41,194 bases of DNA from DASPPF01 sp032906705 (GTDB taxonomy: Archaea > Thermoproteota > Nitrososphaeria > Nitrososphaerales > Gagatemarchaeaceae): NCBI GenBank assembly GCA_032906705.1, contig JAJTZC010000009.1:1-41194 (forward strand), written 5' to 3'. Both the position numbers and the translations under genes were made by a program. Positions 40,293 through 41,194 of this stretch are shown here, one piece after another; the first letter of the stretch is position 1; each line of letters begins with the position of its first letter. A model generated the notes under the pieces. That model was not told where the DNA came from. It saw nothing but the letters and a program-made list of their open reading frames with translations, and made no database searches.

Positions 40293-40946
40293 CTACACCT
40301 TGTAGGTCCGGCTTGCAGGGTTTACGGCCCTTCCGACCCAGTAAGAGATCAGCGGTATGTACCAGACGTAGAGCCTGGCTGGAACGCCGAAGAAACTCAC
40401 CTGCCAGAACTGCGGTGCGATCGATGCCGCCATGATGACGGAGATGACGACCATCCTGTTTCTGCCCGCACGGAAAAGGGCCACGATCTCTGGGGCGACC
40501 AGCTTCTTCTCTTCGATGCTTATTACGTGGGCGAAGACAGCAAGGACCGCCAGTATCGACGCGAGGTCAAGCGCGAACAGCGAAGACGCGTAGTCTCTTA
40601 TCGCAGACGCCTGGCCCGCCGTCAGTGATGGGTCTGTTATCTCCACGCCGTTCAGCAAGTACGGGACCAGAGCGACGAGCAGGAGCAGTACGACGTTGAT
40701 GAAAGTGAACGATGGAGTCTCCACGGGCAGCACCGACATGAACGTTGTGTAGATGATCCAGCACGTGATCAGAATCAGAAAGGTGAACGCGAATGCGACT
40801 ATGTGACCGTTGATCTGGTCAGGGCTAGTCGCGGGGCTGGCTATCAGGGCGATGGATCCTATCGATAGCGAGAGGCCAAATATCAGGTCAGCGAGCGTCT
40901 CAATTCTTGGTCGGGGTCGCTTCCCGCTAGCCTGCTCCTGCAACAC
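40293..40946 (-). CDS. TMEM175/DUF1211-like membrane protein
   Basis: A 217-residue protein with about six hydrophobic segments. The first (RIETLADLIFGLSLSIGS) resembles the RxxxFSD-containing helix 1 of TMEM175 potassium channels, but the FSD reads LAD here. The FTFLILITCWIIYTTFMSVL segment fits helix 3 of that family. Bacterial and archaeal members form tetrameric potassium leak channels; the altered motif makes selectivity uncertain. The start is TTG with an A-rich CCAAAAAAC about 25 bases upstream. Confidence 0.7.
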   Translation of the reverse strand: MLQEQASGKRPRPRIETLADLIFGLSLSIGSIALIASPATSPDQINGHIVAFAFTFLILITCWIIYTTFMSVLPVETPSFTFINVVLLLLVALVPYLLNGVEITDPSLTAGQASAIRDYASSLFALDLASILAVLAVFAHVISIEEKKLVAPEIVALFRAGRNRMVVISVIMAASIAPQFWQVSFFGVPARLYVWYIPLISYWVGRAVNPASRTYKV

Positions 40947-41057
40947 CGGCCGGAGGGCCCGGAGGGTTTTTTGGCCTTTCGCGCGGCTCCATCCCGTTTC
41001 ACACAGGAATCCAAGCGTCGCCCGTCTCGGACGGGAACGCCTTCCATCGAGTCGAAG

Positions 41058-41065
41058 TTTTATAA
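41058..41065 (+). promoter_or_regulatory. TATA-like box of tRNA-His
   Basis: GTTTTATAAC lies about 31 bases before the first tRNA base, the normal position for an archaeal tRNA promoter. Confidence 0.65.
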
Positions 41066-41092
41066 CGCGAACTCATCCGGCCATCCTCGCGT

Positions 41093-41193
41093 GGCCGCGG
41101 TGGTGTAGTCGTGCAATCACAAAGCACGGCACAGCTTGGTAACATAGGAGGCTGTGGACCTTTAGATCGTGGGTTCAAATCCCACCCGCGGCC
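41093..41193 (+). tRNA. tRNA-His (GTG) with a D-loop intron
   Basis: Acceptor stem GCCGCGG pairs with CCGCGGC (41094-41100 and 41186-41192). An encoded extra G at 41093 faces C at 41193, the identity pair G-1:C73 unique to tRNA-His. The anticodon GTG is at 41154-41156 in loop CTGTGGA with stem GGAGG/CCTTT; the T-arm is GTGGG-TTCAAAT-CCCAC. The D-arm is interrupted by 26 bases; removing them gives stem GTGT/ACAT and loop AGCTTGGTA, as in ordinary archaeal tRNA-His. The window ends right after base 73, so an encoded CCA cannot be judged. Confidence 0.93.
41109..41134 (+). other. 26-base intron in the D-loop of tRNA-His
   Basis: The intron sits after the AG of the D-loop and ends in AG. The precursor can fold with GTGT (41103-41106) pairing to GCAC, followed by the 3-base bulge AGT; on the other strand bulge AGC follows GCAC, and an inner hairpin CGTGC/GCACG closes the intron. 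Cuts after the second base of each bulge give exactly the mature loop. This matches the archaeal splicing endonuclease bulge-helix-bulge rule, with a weak outer helix. Confidence 0.8.
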
Positions 41194-41194
41194 C

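Overview
The window looks like an archaeal chromosome segment, most likely from the Thaumarchaeota/TACK side, with G+C in the high fifties by eye; the phylum is an inference. Three signs support this. A TATA-like box lies about 25-30 bases before many start codons with almost no 5' leader, so many genes appear leaderless. TTG and GTG starts are frequent. The window also holds an archaeosortase with two matching C-terminal sorting signals, and a tRNA-His gene with a bulge-helix-bulge type intron in its D-loop.

Layout. 0.3-1.25 kb: a small unknown gene and a VapBC-like toxin-antitoxin pair. 1.3-5.0 kb: a cell-surface sorting module on the minus strand, with one archaeosortase and two secreted Ser/Thr-stalk proteins carrying near-identical PEF-type C-terminal signals. 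An assembly gap inside one of them is flanked by the same 55 bases on both sides. 5.1-8.1 kb: small genes (TspO family, AbrB-like, orphan HicB-like, a duplicated unknown small gene). 8.1-25.5 kb: mostly metabolic and exported proteins, including an aminotransferase, MFS transporter, beta-lactamase-type serine hydrolase, Ddn-like F420 protein, toroid protein, GYD, DUF192, VOC (broken by a second gap), flavin reductase, PyrE, HAD, phosphoesterase, ProC, M24 and S9 peptidase families.

25.5-35.8 kb is the most unusual part: a cAMP-type signalling island. It has four paralogous class III nucleotidyl cyclases, each followed by a TolB-like segment and TPR repeats, plus two stand-alone cyclic-nucleotide-binding proteins. 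All four cyclases keep the metal-binding, transition-state and ATP-selecting residues. The two cNMP-binding genes are each divergent from a cyclase gene, and the two divergent spacers share sequence blocks in the same order and orientation relative to the cyclase. One cyclase carries an extra N-terminal degenerate KaiC/MEDS-like sensory domain. The simplest reading is that several TPR-scaffolded sensors make cAMP, which small CRP-like receptor domains bind; the output partner is not visible.

35.9-41.2 kb: a TIM-barrel isomerase-like protein, a MOSC protein, two CBS-domain proteins (one with a zinc-binding tail), a histone-deacetylase-family enzyme, a NUDIX hydrolase, a TMEM175-like channel and tRNA-His at the right edge.

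Recurring small features include a segment of about 300 bp present twice (6.7 and 14.0 kb, the second copy frameshifted) and an intergenic motif close to GGCGGAGGCGCAATGAAC seen at least five times.
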